Positions 51,888 to 60,780 of a DNA stretch of 64,000 nt are shown here, in pieces. Source of the stretch: Paenibacillus alkalitolerans (GTDB lineage: Bacteria; Bacillota; Bacilli; Paenibacillales; YIM-B00363). The notes under the pieces were generated by a model. That model worked only from the letters and a program-made list of their open reading frames with translations. It was not told the DNA's origin and searched no databases. The position numbers and the translations under genes were made by a program. The stretch is from assembly GCF_016482785.1 (NCBI RefSeq), contig NZ_JAEMXM010000015.1:33264-97263 (forward strand), written 5' to 3'. Position 1 is the stretch's first letter; each line of letters starts with the position of its first letter.

Positions 51888-53756
51888 CTACCGGTCTTGG
51901 GCAGCCCGTCTGCCGGCCGGAGCAATGTGTGGCGGCGGCGGAGCATCCATTCCTTCGCCCAAATAATAATCAACAAGCGTCGACTGCATATATCCTTTCA
52001 CAGCCAGCGCATTGCGGTAAGCGGGGTTATGGGCAAGCGTATAGAGCCGCACATCCGACGGAACGTTTGTCGTATACAGCCTTAGTTCCGTGAAGTCTTC
52101 GCTCTCAAACAAAATCTCTTCCCGCCAATCGCCTATTAAATCTCCGTACAGCACAGGCGCGTTGCGCGAGTTGACCCTTACACCTTCCGCAGAGAACAGG
52201 CGGACGTTCAGGCTTTGCTCATAATCCCACTTGTCGACCGTATTGCGGTCCAGCAGCTCGCTCAACACATCTCCGTCCCACCATATTTTAAAATTAATAG
52301 ACGGCTTAACGGTGCTTATTTCCTTACCGTCAGCACTAAAGATGCCGTCTGCGTTCGACCACATCTCGTACCCCCGGTACCTCGGATCGATGTCGGCGGC
52401 GGTCCCTCTCGCTACGTCCTGCGGAACCGCACCGGTACGAATGAGGGCTCCGGTGGCGGCGTCCGCATAAAACCAAGGAAACTGGTTAAAGTTCCCGTTC
52501 TCGGCCTGCTGAATGGCATATTGCTCTAAGCCTGGCCTATCGGGGTCGATATCCGTAATATGGAACCGGTCTCCGTGTACGGCGCCGGGAAAACGGTACA
52601 GCGTCTCGCCGTTGTCGTCCAGCGTCCAGCCTCCGAATGCGATCTCGTCCTTGCCGTCCCCGTCTACGTCAAGAATGCGGATCTGATGAAAAAAGTCGCC
52701 GTCCGCTCCAAGATGCTTCCAACGCTGCTTCAACTCTCCATCTTCATAATCGTAGGCGAGCGTCACATATTGAAACACGCGGTTGTTGTTGCGGTTTTTC
52801 AGCGCCGTTACCAGGCTCGGCCGGACGCCGTCCAAATAAGCGATCCCGAAATGGCCGCTGAGCGGTCCATCGTCCTTATAATCGTTCTCGATGACGGTCC
52901 GCGCTTTCTCCGTTCCGCGGCGCCCGTCCACGACGGAAATGTACTGCGTAAGCGAATCCGAGGCCGGAATGACGGAACCGTCGGCGAATGTTACGCCTTC
53001 GTAGGTGCGGAGCAGCACCTCCGCCCGGCCGTCGCTGTCCAGATCGAAGACGGTGACATTGTCGTTGTCCCGCCATCCACCCAGCCCGGGAATGCCGAAT
53101 TCACTTACCGCAGCCGGAGGGGCGTTATAGGTATCGATCGGTTTTATGCTATAAGGACCCATATCGATCCGCCATAAAAATCCTTTCTTCAGGCTGTAGG
53201 CTTCCACATACCGATTGCCTCCCTTGAACGGAATACGGGTGACGACATATTCGTATTCCCCGTCCCCGTCCAAGTCGCCGGGCCAGCTGTGATGTACGAA
53301 ATAGTCGGCCGGATTGTCCGTCACATTTTTCAGCGCAATGCTGAAATAAGGTTTCATCGGCTCATCGGCATCAAGCACGGCTTTTTTGCTGACGTCCTGC
53401 AGCTTTCCTTGCCAATACGATTTAACGAAATATTCATTCGTTCGGCTGAGATCGGCATCGGTGTCGATGAAATTCGTTCCTTGCGAGAGGGGTGCGCCGT
53501 TGAGCTTCACCTCTTCGCCGTCGGTAATTCTGTATACATCAAAGGTCACATCCTGCGGCTCCGTCGCAAGCAGCCGCCAGCTGACGAAGACGTCGCCGGC
53601 CTCCGTTCTCGTCGCGGCCACTCCGCGGCCCAGTGACTCGACGATTCTAGGCTCAGGCACGCTGCCCGCCAATTCCGCCTGACCGGTTGCCATTGCGGCT
53701 GACGGCGGAGAAACAAGCAAGACGGCTAAAATAGCCGGTATCCAATTGCATCTCAT
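51888..53756 (-). CDS. Rhamnogalacturonan lyase, PL11 family
   Basis: 622 aa, secreted (signal WIPAILAVLLVSPPSAAMATG, likely cleaved after AMA). An N-terminal domain with VESLGRGVAATRTEAGDVFVSWRLLATEPQDVTFDVYR, then an eight-bladed propeller with several Ca-binding loops DxDGDG(E/K) (PGDLDGDGEYEYVV, DLDSDGRAEVLL, DVDGDGKDEIAFGG) and GDLIGDWREEILFES near the C-terminus. PL11 enzymes cut the rhamnogalacturonan I backbone of pectin by beta-elimination, like YesW/YesX. Unlike in B. subtilis there are no yes-locus uptake genes next to it. GGAGG lies 10 nt before the ATG. Confidence 0.93.
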   Translation of the reverse strand: MRCNWIPAILAVLLVSPPSAAMATGQAELAGSVPEPRIVESLGRGVAATRTEAGDVFVSWRLLATEPQDVTFDVYRITDGEEVKLNGAPLSQGTNFIDTDADLSRTNEYFVKSYWQGKLQDVSKKAVLDADEPMKPYFSIALKNVTDNPADYFVHHSWPGDLDGDGEYEYVVTRIPFKGGNRYVEAYSLKKGFLWRIDMGPYSIKPIDTYNAPPAAVSEFGIPGLGGWRDNDNVTVFDLDSDGRAEVLLRTYEGVTFADGSVIPASDSLTQYISVVDGRRGTEKARTVIENDYKDDGPLSGHFGIAYLDGVRPSLVTALKNRNNNRVFQYVTLAYDYEDGELKQRWKHLGADGDFFHQIRILDVDGDGKDEIAFGGWTLDDNGETLYRFPGAVHGDRFHITDIDPDRPGLEQYAIQQAENGNFNQFPWFYADAATGALIRTGAVPQDVARGTAADIDPRYRGYEMWSNADGIFSADGKEISTVKPSINFKIWWDGDVLSELLDRNTVDKWDYEQSLNVRLFSAEGVRVNSRNAPVLYGDLIGDWREEILFESEDFTELRLYTTNVPSDVRLYTLAHNPAYRNALAVKGYMQSTLVDYYLGEGMDAPPPPHIAPAGRRAAQDR

Positions 53757-54035
53757 TAATCATCGACCTCCTATATGCAACGAGTCCTGGCCAGGAATCT
53801 ACCATGTATTGTATTGCCGTGCGAAATCTCCTGCAATTGCACTTTTTTGCCGAATGTTCGCACAGCCTTTCTACACGCCTCTTGCGTCCCGGAAAAACAG
53901 ATATTCCTCCCTTCGTTTCGATCCCCATACTGGAGATGGCGCAAAGGAAGGCCGGAAGGAGGAGGGGCAACCCTTTAATCGGGGGTTACGATAGTTTCGT
54001 CGAATGTGAGGATGCTTTTAGCTTCTCCCAGAATA
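53757..54035. other. Gap with a GTGCGAA/TTCGCAC inverted repeat
   Basis: No gene seen. GTGCGAA (53819-53825) and TTCGCAC (53857-53863) face each other around a TGCAATTGCA core, possibly an operator or a small repeat upstream of the lyase gene. A minus-strand open frame of 105 codons overlaps the lyase start but lacks any protein character. Confidence 0.35.
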
Positions 54036-54935
54036 TTATTTCCCACAGCACTTCTTATATTTTCGACCGCTTCCGCAAGGGCATGGCTCATTGCGGCCTG
54101 TTTTTCCAACTTTGAAGACGGCGAGGTTCGCCTGTTTCCGGGTACTCTCGCTCTTGAGCACCAAAGATTCCAGCATTGCTTGATGCTTTGCCTTGTTTTC
54201 TACAAAGCAAGCCCACCATTCCATTTCGCTGATCGCATCTTCGATCAAGTGAAACTGTTTGGATTGTTTGTTTCGCTCAAGAACGGTTTCTTTCGAGCTT
54301 TCCAGCGTCTCTTCGATATCGTCCAACGTTATCATCATCTCATCGACATCGCCGTTATCGTACATACAAACGATTTCATCGAACAGCTCTTCCGGATATA
54401 AGTCGTTGCAGCTGGCAGCCAGATGAGCTTTTACTATTCCGCTGGAATCCTCCAATTGTTCATTAAACAAACTCCGAAAATAACTCAACACTTCATCCCG
54501 GTCCAAAACGCCGTTCAACACGAGTGTAACCAAGCAATGAAAGCCTTGTCCGCGAACAAATTCATCGATCTCGGGATTCCGTATCAACTGCCGAATCGGC
54601 CGTACGTCTCCATCGAAGACGGAAGCGAGCATGCGGCCCGAACCTTCCGTGACGGTATCCTCCATAATGTTATGCAGTATGTCGCCCGGCAGGCTCATTA
54701 TGCGGATCAGCCGTGGAAACAGCTCCTTGACGCGAAATTGCGCAAGAAGATACATTGCATACAGATGATCTATCCGAGAGGATTCTTCAATAAACTTCTC
54801 TGGACTATCTTGCAATTCATCCATAATCTGAAGAAGTAAAGGAATGGCTTCGTCTCTTCTATCTATAATTTCCAGCAGCTCACTGCGGGGAAATGTTCCG
54901 TTGTTGCATCGAATGGACTCAAGCAATTGTTTCAT
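54036..54935 (-). CDS. DUF1186-like protein with SEC-C metal-binding tail
   Basis: 299 aa. Helical, acidic body (PRSELLEIIDRRDEAIPLLLQIMDEL, YAMYLLAQFRVKELFPRLIRIMSLPGDILHNIMEDTVTE) resembling DUF1186/HEAT-like proteins, followed by a typical C-terminal SEC-C motif GRNEPCPCGSGRKYKKCCGK that binds zinc through CxC and CC. SEC-C tails mediate contacts with SecB-like or other partners. No operon partner. The body assignment is less sure than the tail. Confidence 0.82.
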   Translation of the reverse strand: MKQLLESIRCNNGTFPRSELLEIIDRRDEAIPLLLQIMDELQDSPEKFIEESSRIDHLYAMYLLAQFRVKELFPRLIRIMSLPGDILHNIMEDTVTEGSGRMLASVFDGDVRPIRQLIRNPEIDEFVRGQGFHCLVTLVLNGVLDRDEVLSYFRSLFNEQLEDSSGIVKAHLAASCNDLYPEELFDEIVCMYDNGDVDEMMITLDDIEETLESSKETVLERNKQSKQFHLIEDAISEMEWWACFVENKAKHQAMLESLVLKSESTRKQANLAVFKVGKTGRNEPCPCGSGRKYKKCCGK

Positions 54936-55084
54936 TTGGCGACAACCTTTCCATAAAATCGCTATTCATAAGATTTCTCACAGGAGCAACACCTGCGGCA
55001 CTATATCATTGTATAGGGCGGTGCAGGGCATGTAAATAAAATTTGAAACGATTAATCTGCACTGTCGCCCACTCTCCGCAAACT

Positions 55085-55294
55085 GAATAAGATAACCGGA
55101 GAAACGAATCTAAGGAGGACGCCACACGGGGACACCTATGGATATCGACCGGACGAAAGTACGGAATCCGTCACATGGAGCCGATGAACATTAAGCTCAA
55201 TCAGGGAATATCCACACCTTACACGGAAAAGCTGCTGTTCGAAATCCCCGAACAAACAGGCGATCCCGATGTTGCAATAGTGAGGGAAGGGTAG
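55085..55294 (+). other. Possible small transcript with a 39-codon frame
   Basis: In the 442 bp gap before the cupin gene. AAGGAGG at 55112 has no start codon at a normal distance; the frame ATG 55175 to TAG 55292 reads MEPMNIKLNQGISTPYTEKL LFEIPEQTGDPDVAIVREG, and the same frame is open upstream to about 55100. A real terminator follows at once, arguing that the region is transcribed. It may be a truncated gene or small RNA. I do not recognise the peptide. Confidence 0.35.
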
Positions 55295-55317
55295 GGATCA
55301 CGATCCCTGCCTTTTTC
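55293..55317 (+). terminator. Rho-independent terminator
   Basis: AGGGAT-CACG-ATCCCT stem then GCCTTTTT, with no established gene in front other than the small frame above. Confidence 0.7.
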
Positions 55318-55377
55318 TATTTATTGTAAAAAACGTGTTATGATAGAATTGCTTTGCTATAAAGGAGGGGGCGCACG

Positions 55378-55731
55378 ATGGAATTTTTTCGATTTGATAG
55401 AGAAGTTGGCAAAAGGGTTACAAAATTCGGTTCCGACTTCATTATGTCCCGCATTATTCAAACTGAGAAAGCCGTTCATATCGGGTGTATGCACCTGAAA
55501 GCGAACGGCATCATAGGTTACCACCAAGCAACAACGCCTCAACTGCTCCTTATTATGGTTGGTGAGGGCTATGTTAGAGGTGAAAAAGATGAGTACTATA
55601 AAGTTCATGCCGGAGATGCCGTATTTTGGGAAAAAGGCGAGTGGCACGAAACAAAGACGGATACAGGACTAACTGCGATTGTAATAGAAAGTGAAGAGTT
55701 GAGCCCTGCATCATTTATGACTCGGAAGTAG
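55378..55731 (+). CDS. Cupin-domain protein
   Basis: 117 aa single cupin: IGCMHLKANGIIGYHQATTPQLLLIMVGEGYVRGEKDEYYKVHAGDAVFWEKGEWHETKTDTGLTAIVIE. The first cupin motif normally reads G(X)5HXH; here only GYHQ remains, and the second motif keeps GEWHE, so metal binding may be partial. Probably a small sensor or isomerase-type cupin. AAAGGAGGGGGC precedes the ATG. Followed by about 310 bp with only a terminator. Confidence 0.85.
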   Translation: MEFFRFDREVGKRVTKFGSDFIMSRIIQTEKAVHIGCMHLKANGIIGYHQATTPQLLLIMVGEGYVRGEKDEYYKVHAGDAVFWEKGEWHETKTDTGLTAIVIESEELSPASFMTRK

Positions 55732-55916
55732 CGTGACCTCTATCGGATCCGCCGTAAAGGAAGTACAGTCCTCTATCATAGTGTCTGGGGAGGCAGCCGG
55801 GAAAATAAAAGAAGTACAGTGCGTTATTAGCTTAAAAACCCTTATTCGAAGGCAATTTTCACCCAAATAGTGTACTGCTGTTCCTCTTTTTTTCCGCAGA
55901 CCCGCCAAAAATCGCC

Positions 55917-55945
55917 AAATAGAGTCCCAGGCTTCCTCTATTTTT
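55917..55945 (+). terminator. Rho-independent terminator
   Basis: AAATAGAG (55917-55924) pairs with CTCTATTT (55936-55943) and a T-run follows. It lies 190 nt after the cupin gene; the stretch between has two GAAGTACAGT copies but no gene. Confidence 0.65.
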
Positions 55946-56045
55946 CGTGTCACGCCCAAAACAGCAATCCATAAGAAATCCGGCACGCGCGGCTATGATA
56001 GGATAGCTGTAGATTCCAGAACAATAAATCGAAAGGATGTTGAAC

Positions 56046-56450
56046 ATGGGAACATTGAAGCCTTACATTATATCGGAGGATGCGAGATCGCAAGCCGAGT
56101 TTTACACGCAAACCCTAGGCGGAAAGATCGAGTCCATATTGACGCATGAGCAGGGAATGGGAGCACAAAATGAATTTAAAGACAAAATCATGCATATGTG
56201 CTTCTCCGTTGCCGGAGAAAATAACATCTTTATGGCTGACGCGGTCGAACCGGTCACTCAAGGAAACGGCATCGCACTAACCATCGAGTACCCGACAAAA
56301 GCCGAAGCCGGCGCAGCGTTCTCGAAAGTTTCGGCTGGCGGCAATGTGAGGGCTCCTTTCGAAATGCAGCCTTTCGGCATATTTTACGGGGAAGCAATAG
56401 ATAAGTACGGCGTAACATGGATGATCACCGCCCAGCCGGAAGAAGAATAA
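56046..56450 (+). CDS. VOC-family (PhnB-like) protein
   Basis: 134 aa: LKPYIISEDARSQAEFYTQTLGGKIESILTHEQG, IMHMCFSVAGENNIFMADAVEP, GNGIALTIEYPTKAEAGAAFSKVSAGG, DKYGVTWMI. This is the PhnB/glyoxalase-like VOC fold, used by many unrelated metalloenzymes and resistance proteins; the specific role cannot be told. Start ATG at 56046 with AAAGGATG upstream. A terminator follows before the next gene. Confidence 0.9.
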   Translation: MGTLKPYIISEDARSQAEFYTQTLGGKIESILTHEQGMGAQNEFKDKIMHMCFSVAGENNIFMADAVEPVTQGNGIALTIEYPTKAEAGAAFSKVSAGGNVRAPFEMQPFGIFYGEAIDKYGVTWMITAQPEEE

Positions 56451-56469
56451 GCCTGCTCCAAGCGACCCA

Positions 56470-56501
56470 CCCGCATTTTTCTTATGAAAGAATGCGGGTT
56501 T
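56470..56501 (+). terminator. Rho-independent terminator
   Basis: CCCGCATT/AATGCGGG stem with TTTC tail, 20 nt after the VOC gene. Confidence 0.8.
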
Positions 56502-56530
56502 CATCTGTAAAGAAAGGATGAGCGAAAACG

Positions 56531-57025
56531 ATGAGCAACCAAATACTGACCCGGCAATACGAATGGATTCAGCGCACGAGGGAAGTATTGTTCGATTATT
56601 GCGAAACCGTTATATCCGCCACAGACTACGTTAAGGGACTTGAGCAATTCGGCGGCGCATCTATTCGCAATCTTCAAGCGCATGTTATAGACTGCTATCG
56701 TTTCTGGTTAGGCCGCTTCGCTCTGCAAAGACCGCTGACTGACATTCGTGCCGAATCGATCGAAAATGTCCAAGAAATGCGCAAAGTTTATATAGAGATA
56801 GACCTTCTGGTTAACGATTTTTTGAATGAATTTGAGAGCCAAGCCGATCTCATGATTTCCGGCCGGCCGTCGTGGCAGGAAGAACATATACCGTTAACCC
56901 CTCTTTGGTTGTTTACCCATACTATAACGCATGAGTTTCATCATAAAGGACAAATCGTATCGATGAGCAGACAACTTGGCTATATGCCGGCGGTTACGGA
57001 TCTGTATCACGAAACACGGCCGTAA
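56531..57025 (+). CDS. DinB-family protein
   Basis: 164 aa four-helix-bundle protein of the DinB/YfiT-like superfamily: NQILTRQYEWIQRTREVLFDYCETV with a His in RNLQAHVIDCYRFWLGR and the C-terminal pair in HTITHEFHHKGQIVSMSRQLGY forming the usual three-His metal site. Role unknown; many members are thiol transferases or stress proteins. AAAGGATGAGCG precedes the ATG. Confidence 0.9.
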   Translation: MSNQILTRQYEWIQRTREVLFDYCETVISATDYVKGLEQFGGASIRNLQAHVIDCYRFWLGRFALQRPLTDIRAESIENVQEMRKVYIEIDLLVNDFLNEFESQADLMISGRPSWQEEHIPLTPLWLFTHTITHEFHHKGQIVSMSRQLGYMPAVTDLYHETRP

Positions 57026-57083
57026 CTTGTATTACGCACGAACTGTTGGCCGCCTCCTTGGTTTCCTTGCTCCTTATACGCGA

Positions 57084-58022
57084 CTACTTCACGTCAACGA
57101 CATAATCCGCGGTAATCACCTTGCCGTTATGTTGAAATTGCGCCCAGATTTTATAAGTTCCGCTCTCCGGAAAAGTAGTGGCGAACTCGGCGACAGGCCC
57201 GGTCGCTTTCTCGTCCAGCGGGTGTACGTGCAAGTACTTCTCCGCGTCTGCAGATAAGATGACGACATGGCCAACCGCGCCTAAATACGGCTCCAGGTTA
57301 TCAATACCTTGCTGCGTCTTCGCATCTCGAACGTCGAATGTGAGCGTGGCTTCTTCGCCGGCTTTCGCGCCGCTTAGCGCCAGCTTGATTTCTTTGCCGT
57401 CGACTTCCTTGACGAGCTTTGAATCGGCCGCGATCGAAACATGTTCGCCTTCCTTGCCCTCCACCTTCACCCATTCGCTTAGCGTCATGGCGGACCCGCC
57501 GGACGGGGTGAAATCGGCAAACACTTTGTATTCCCCGCCCGCCGGAAAATCAGTCTCGACCGTAAATTTGCCCTCTCCCTCGTATTCCGGGTGGATGTGA
57601 CTAAAGAACGACAAATCGTGCTCCACAATGATGAGATGAAGCAGCTTCTCATGATTCACGTCAAAACCGTCTACCGGTTTCCCTTCTTGATCCGTGATTC
57701 GGACGGACAATTGTGTCTGCTCATTCGCTTTCGCGGCTCCGGTGTCAAACGTGAACGAAGCTTTGAGATTGCCAGGTGTCTCCTGTGAATCGTGCGCTCC
57801 ATCGCCGCCGTGATCGTCCCCATGTCCACTGCCTTTTTCTTGCTCATTCGTCTCGCCGTGGCCGTCAGAATGCCCGGCTGTATCCTCGTTATTGCCTGTC
57901 TCATGGCCGGAACCGTGTTTTTCCTCGCCCGCGGCATCATTTTGTTTGTCCGCATTGCCGCATGCGGATAATAAAGCTAGAGCGAGCGCCGCCGCGGTAA
58001 TCCAAATTGTTTTTTTGTTCAT
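57084..58022 (-). CDS. His-rich lipoprotein with YtkA/FixH-like domains
   Basis: 312 aa. Lipobox LLSACG at residue 21. A linker of about 60 residues is packed with His, Gly, Glu and Asp (HGSGHETG, HSDGHGETN, HGDDHGGDGAH), a likely copper or zinc reservoir. Then NLKASFTFDTGAAKANEQTQLSVRITDQEGKPVDGFDVNHEKLLHLIIVEHDLSFFSHIHPEYEGEGKFTVETDFPAGGEYKVFADFTPSGG and a second, similar half ending in HVHPLDEKATGPVAEFATTFPESGTYKIWAQFQ. The gene lies 33 bp after a gutted copZ on the same strand, which supports a copper role. GAGGAG precedes the ATG. Confidence 0.85.
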   Translation of the reverse strand: MNKKTIWITAAALALALLSACGNADKQNDAAGEEKHGSGHETGNNEDTAGHSDGHGETNEQEKGSGHGDDHGGDGAHDSQETPGNLKASFTFDTGAAKANEQTQLSVRITDQEGKPVDGFDVNHEKLLHLIIVEHDLSFFSHIHPEYEGEGKFTVETDFPAGGEYKVFADFTPSGGSAMTLSEWVKVEGKEGEHVSIAADSKLVKEVDGKEIKLALSGAKAGEEATLTFDVRDAKTQQGIDNLEPYLGAVGHVVILSADAEKYLHVHPLDEKATGPVAEFATTFPESGTYKIWAQFQHNGKVITADYVVDVK

Positions 58023-58055
58023 CGTTTAAGGCTCCTCATTCGTTTAATTGCCAGG

Positions 58056-58121
58056 TTACACTACGTCGTAGCCCTGTTCTTCGCAGCTCATGCCTTCTAT
58101 TTTCAGTGTCACGTTTGTCAT
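58056..58121 (-). pseudogene. copZ: copZ with its middle deleted
   Basis: 21 codons: MTNVTLKIEGMSC then EEQGYDVV. The first part is the start of the copper chaperone CopZ up to the first Cys of MxCxxC; the second is its normal C-terminus (E-D/E-QGYDV). About 46 residues in between are missing, in frame. GAAGGAG precedes the ATG. The protein cannot bind copper as usual since the second Cys is lost. Confidence 0.7.
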
Positions 58122-58220
58122 TTTAATTTCTCCTTCGCATCATTTTTACAATACTACCCTACCCTATATTTCACTTAGAAAAATAAACAGCATCACTTGC
58201 CGCGCCTTCCGGTTCAATAT

Positions 58221-58305
58221 TCATCTCATCAGTTTATTCATCGTCGTCATGAGTTCGGATAATACTTCCGTATCGCCTTCTTATGTCCGATTCCTTAATT
58301 GCCAT
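58221..58305 (-). pseudogene. Probable csoR-type repressor relic
   Basis: A good site (GGGAGGGGAGTGTA) starts MAIKESDIRR at 58305; soon another frame reads DTEVLSELMTTMNKLMR and stops at 58221. The latter looks like the C-terminal helix of CsoR/FrmR-type metal-sensing repressors. The Cys/His core is gone. Position upstream of copZ on the same strand fits the usual csoR-copZ order. Identification rests on a short segment. Confidence 0.45.
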
Positions 58306-58544
58306 TACACTCCCCTCCCTTTTGCTATGATAATACCATACCCCCCACCCCTATTCAAGCGACCATACGAAATTTAGGACGAAACGAAAAAGCCCCGCTT
58401 ACGCAGGACTTGATTGCTTCGCCCGCGGTATTCGAGGACGGGCAGCTCATTTTATCCATTCGGTTAATCGAATTAGTGCGGATATGGGTCAATCAAAAAA
58501 CCCGGTCAACTTTAGTGTATTCCCCAAGGAAGCGGCCCCTCCCG

Positions 58545-60461
58545 TCATTTCGCGCGCAGCAGTTCGGTCCACATCTCCGCCGGCTCGTAGCCGAGGCGCC
58601 ATACCGCGATCCCGGCAAGGTCGTATTTCTTGGCAATGGCGATCCGAGCCTTAATCGTGTCCGGCGTCTCCGCCCAAAGTACATATGTGAATCCGTCCTT
58701 GACGTAGGTGTACTTAGTCTGGCGGTTATATCGATCATACTCGGCCTTTTCCTCTACGGAAGCGAGCAGCTTCGGCAGGTATTTCATCATCATCGCGCTG
58801 GTGCCGACAAGCTTGCCGTTGTCGTCGAGCTTCCACACGCGTATGTAGAACGGAATGCCCAGTATGATTTTGCTCTTCGGGATATCGTAACTGAGGTAAT
58901 TTGTGACGCCTTCCTCGAACCATGGCAAGCCGGATACCGGGCCCGGCGATGTGCTTCCTTTCCAGTATTGGTCGTAAGCCATAATGACGACGGTATCGAC
59001 TATACCGGCGAGCTTCTCATAATCATAACCCGATATATCGTTATACTTGAGATGTCCGCGCGGGAGGTCGATGGAGACTGTCAAACCTTTGCGGTGCATC
59101 GCATCCGTAAAGTCTTTGACGAAGGCCGTGTACGCATCGCGGTCCTCTGGGGCAATCGCTTCAAAGTCAAGGTTGACGCCGCTTGCTCCGAGTTCCGTCA
59201 ATCTGTCGGCCAGCTTGTCGATGAACTTCCGCTGTCCGGCGGGGTTTTGCAGGAATGCGCTTGCCAACTCCGAATCGTGGCTGTTAATAACGGCCGGCAT
59301 GACCTGCGTGCCCCGGGTTTTCAATAGTTTGACAAACGCCGGATCCGACGTATCGATCATCGAACCGTCGGGCGCGGACAGTACGAACCAGGTCGGTGAA
59401 TCGATGTCCAGACCTTGCGTATCCGCCACCTGAGCGAGCGCCGCTTTTTTGCTTGACGAACCGTTCCAGCCCATGTACAAGAGCTTGCGGGTGTTGTCCC
59501 AGACCGGCCTGCCTTCCGCTGTTCGAATGCGGGAGTTTTCAAGCATCCCTGCATAGCGCAGCGCGGCTTTAAGGGTATGGAACGATCGGACAAGACGGTT
59601 GCTTTGATAGACCTGCAGGTAAGGAACATTCGTCCACCAAACTTCGCCGCTCTTAACGACTTCCGTTCCAATGAACGACTTGGCATACGCTGCGGCATTG
59701 TCGACGCTGAAGAAGGTGCGGATCTCTTTGCCGTTGTGCCTTACGGAATACGGAGGCAGATTGGAATGAACCACCTTGCTCGTGGCGGTATTAACAACCT
59801 CGCTGCGGGGAACCGAGGCAGAAGCGCGGATCGCATCCGGCAAGAAAGCATACTTCGTACCCCCGGTGGAAACACCGTCCACAAACAAATCGTAGACAGC
59901 CGGTTTTTTCCGCTCCGCGCTTTTCCGATCCGTCGTCATATTGTCCCAAACCCACTGATTGGTTGCCAAATCCATAATGTGCGAGTTGGCCCAAAGCTTT
60001 GCCTCCTGTTTTGCTTTGGCCAGCGTAGAGAATCGCCAGGAAGGCAGTGACTTCTCCCCTTGGAACAATTGAAACCTGGCGTGCCGGCTGTACGCCCAGC
60101 CCGTCCGCTCCAGATCCCGGATATGGACATCCGTAAGCGTCTTTGCCAGAGCCAACGCATCGGTATAGGATTGAAATTCCCATTCGGGCCGCGTCAGCCC
60201 GCTCTGATAAACCACGTAGCGGGGAAGGTTGTCCCAAACCCATTGGCGCGTGGAGATCTTTTCCACATGGCTATTGCGGAAGCGCTTGGCGTAGGCGACC
60301 GCCTTAGACAGGGAGGCGAATTCGTGAAGCGCCTTGTCGTTCTGGTAGACGCGAAATGTGGCGATCTCGGCTTCACTGCCGGCTGCGGATGCCTGAATTC
60401 CGGGCACGACGGCCTGCACGATCAGCAGCAACGCAAATAAAAGTCCCAGTATTGATTTCAT
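58545..60461 (-). CDS. GH18-family glycoside hydrolase with repeat-built N-terminus
   Basis: 638 aa, secreted (signal MKSILGLLFALLLIVQAVVPGIQASAAG). Residues about 35-330 are five to six repeats of about 50-55 residues with pattern VYQ...F.S...A..YAK...NS.V.....WVWDN. The rest is a GH18 barrel: LLYMGWNGSSSKK, SGVNLDFEAI (catalytic Glu, the Asp-rich part reduced to NLDFE as in YaaH/SleL spore-lytic enzymes), VVIMAYDQYWKGSTSPGPVSGLPWFEEGVTNYL, GIAVWRLGYE. Likely acts on peptidoglycan or chitin-like polymers. Confidence 0.9.
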   Translation of the reverse strand: MKSILGLLFALLLIVQAVVPGIQASAAGSEAEIATFRVYQNDKALHEFASLSKAVAYAKRFRNSHVEKISTRQWVWDNLPRYVVYQSGLTRPEWEFQSYTDALALAKTLTDVHIRDLERTGWAYSRHARFQLFQGEKSLPSWRFSTLAKAKQEAKLWANSHIMDLATNQWVWDNMTTDRKSAERKKPAVYDLFVDGVSTGGTKYAFLPDAIRASASVPRSEVVNTATSKVVHSNLPPYSVRHNGKEIRTFFSVDNAAAYAKSFIGTEVVKSGEVWWTNVPYLQVYQSNRLVRSFHTLKAALRYAGMLENSRIRTAEGRPVWDNTRKLLYMGWNGSSSKKAALAQVADTQGLDIDSPTWFVLSAPDGSMIDTSDPAFVKLLKTRGTQVMPAVINSHDSELASAFLQNPAGQRKFIDKLADRLTELGASGVNLDFEAIAPEDRDAYTAFVKDFTDAMHRKGLTVSIDLPRGHLKYNDISGYDYEKLAGIVDTVVIMAYDQYWKGSTSPGPVSGLPWFEEGVTNYLSYDIPKSKIILGIPFYIRVWKLDDNGKLVGTSAMMMKYLPKLLASVEEKAEYDRYNRQTKYTYVKDGFTYVLWAETPDTIKARIAIAKKYDLAGIAVWRLGYEPAEMWTELLRAK

Positions 60462-60731
60462 GTCTCTCTAAAGTACTCTCCTCTCTCAATCTACTAAAGA
60501 CGGAAAAGACACCTAGGGTTGCATCAGGAAGGTTCGACAAAAAGTTACAATTCCCTCTGTATGAAATGAAAACGCAACTTTAGAACCGCAACGCGGCTGG
60601 AAACGCCGGGAACTTCTTGTTCACCGGGGTCTTTTGGTATATGTAAAGCAGACTGCCTCTTCCGAATGAGAATGTACCTGCGTCGGCCGCCGGAATCCAA
60701 GATGGCGGCATCGGCACCGCATCTGCAATGC

Positions 60732-60776
60732 AAAAAAGCGGCCGAACAAGGAGCAATTCCTGTTCAACCGCTTTTT
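60732..60776. terminator. Bidirectional terminator
   Basis: AAAAAAGCGG-x-GAACA...TGTTC-x-CCGCTTTTT with A and T runs on both sides, immediately after the chimeric gene at 60781. The rest of the gap to the GH18 gene shows nothing clear. Confidence 0.8.
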
Positions 60777-60780
60777 CGGT

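Noticed and set aside
53653..53970. 105-codon minus-strand frame upstream of the lyase
   Set aside because: Overlaps the lyase start out of frame and has no recognisable sequence.
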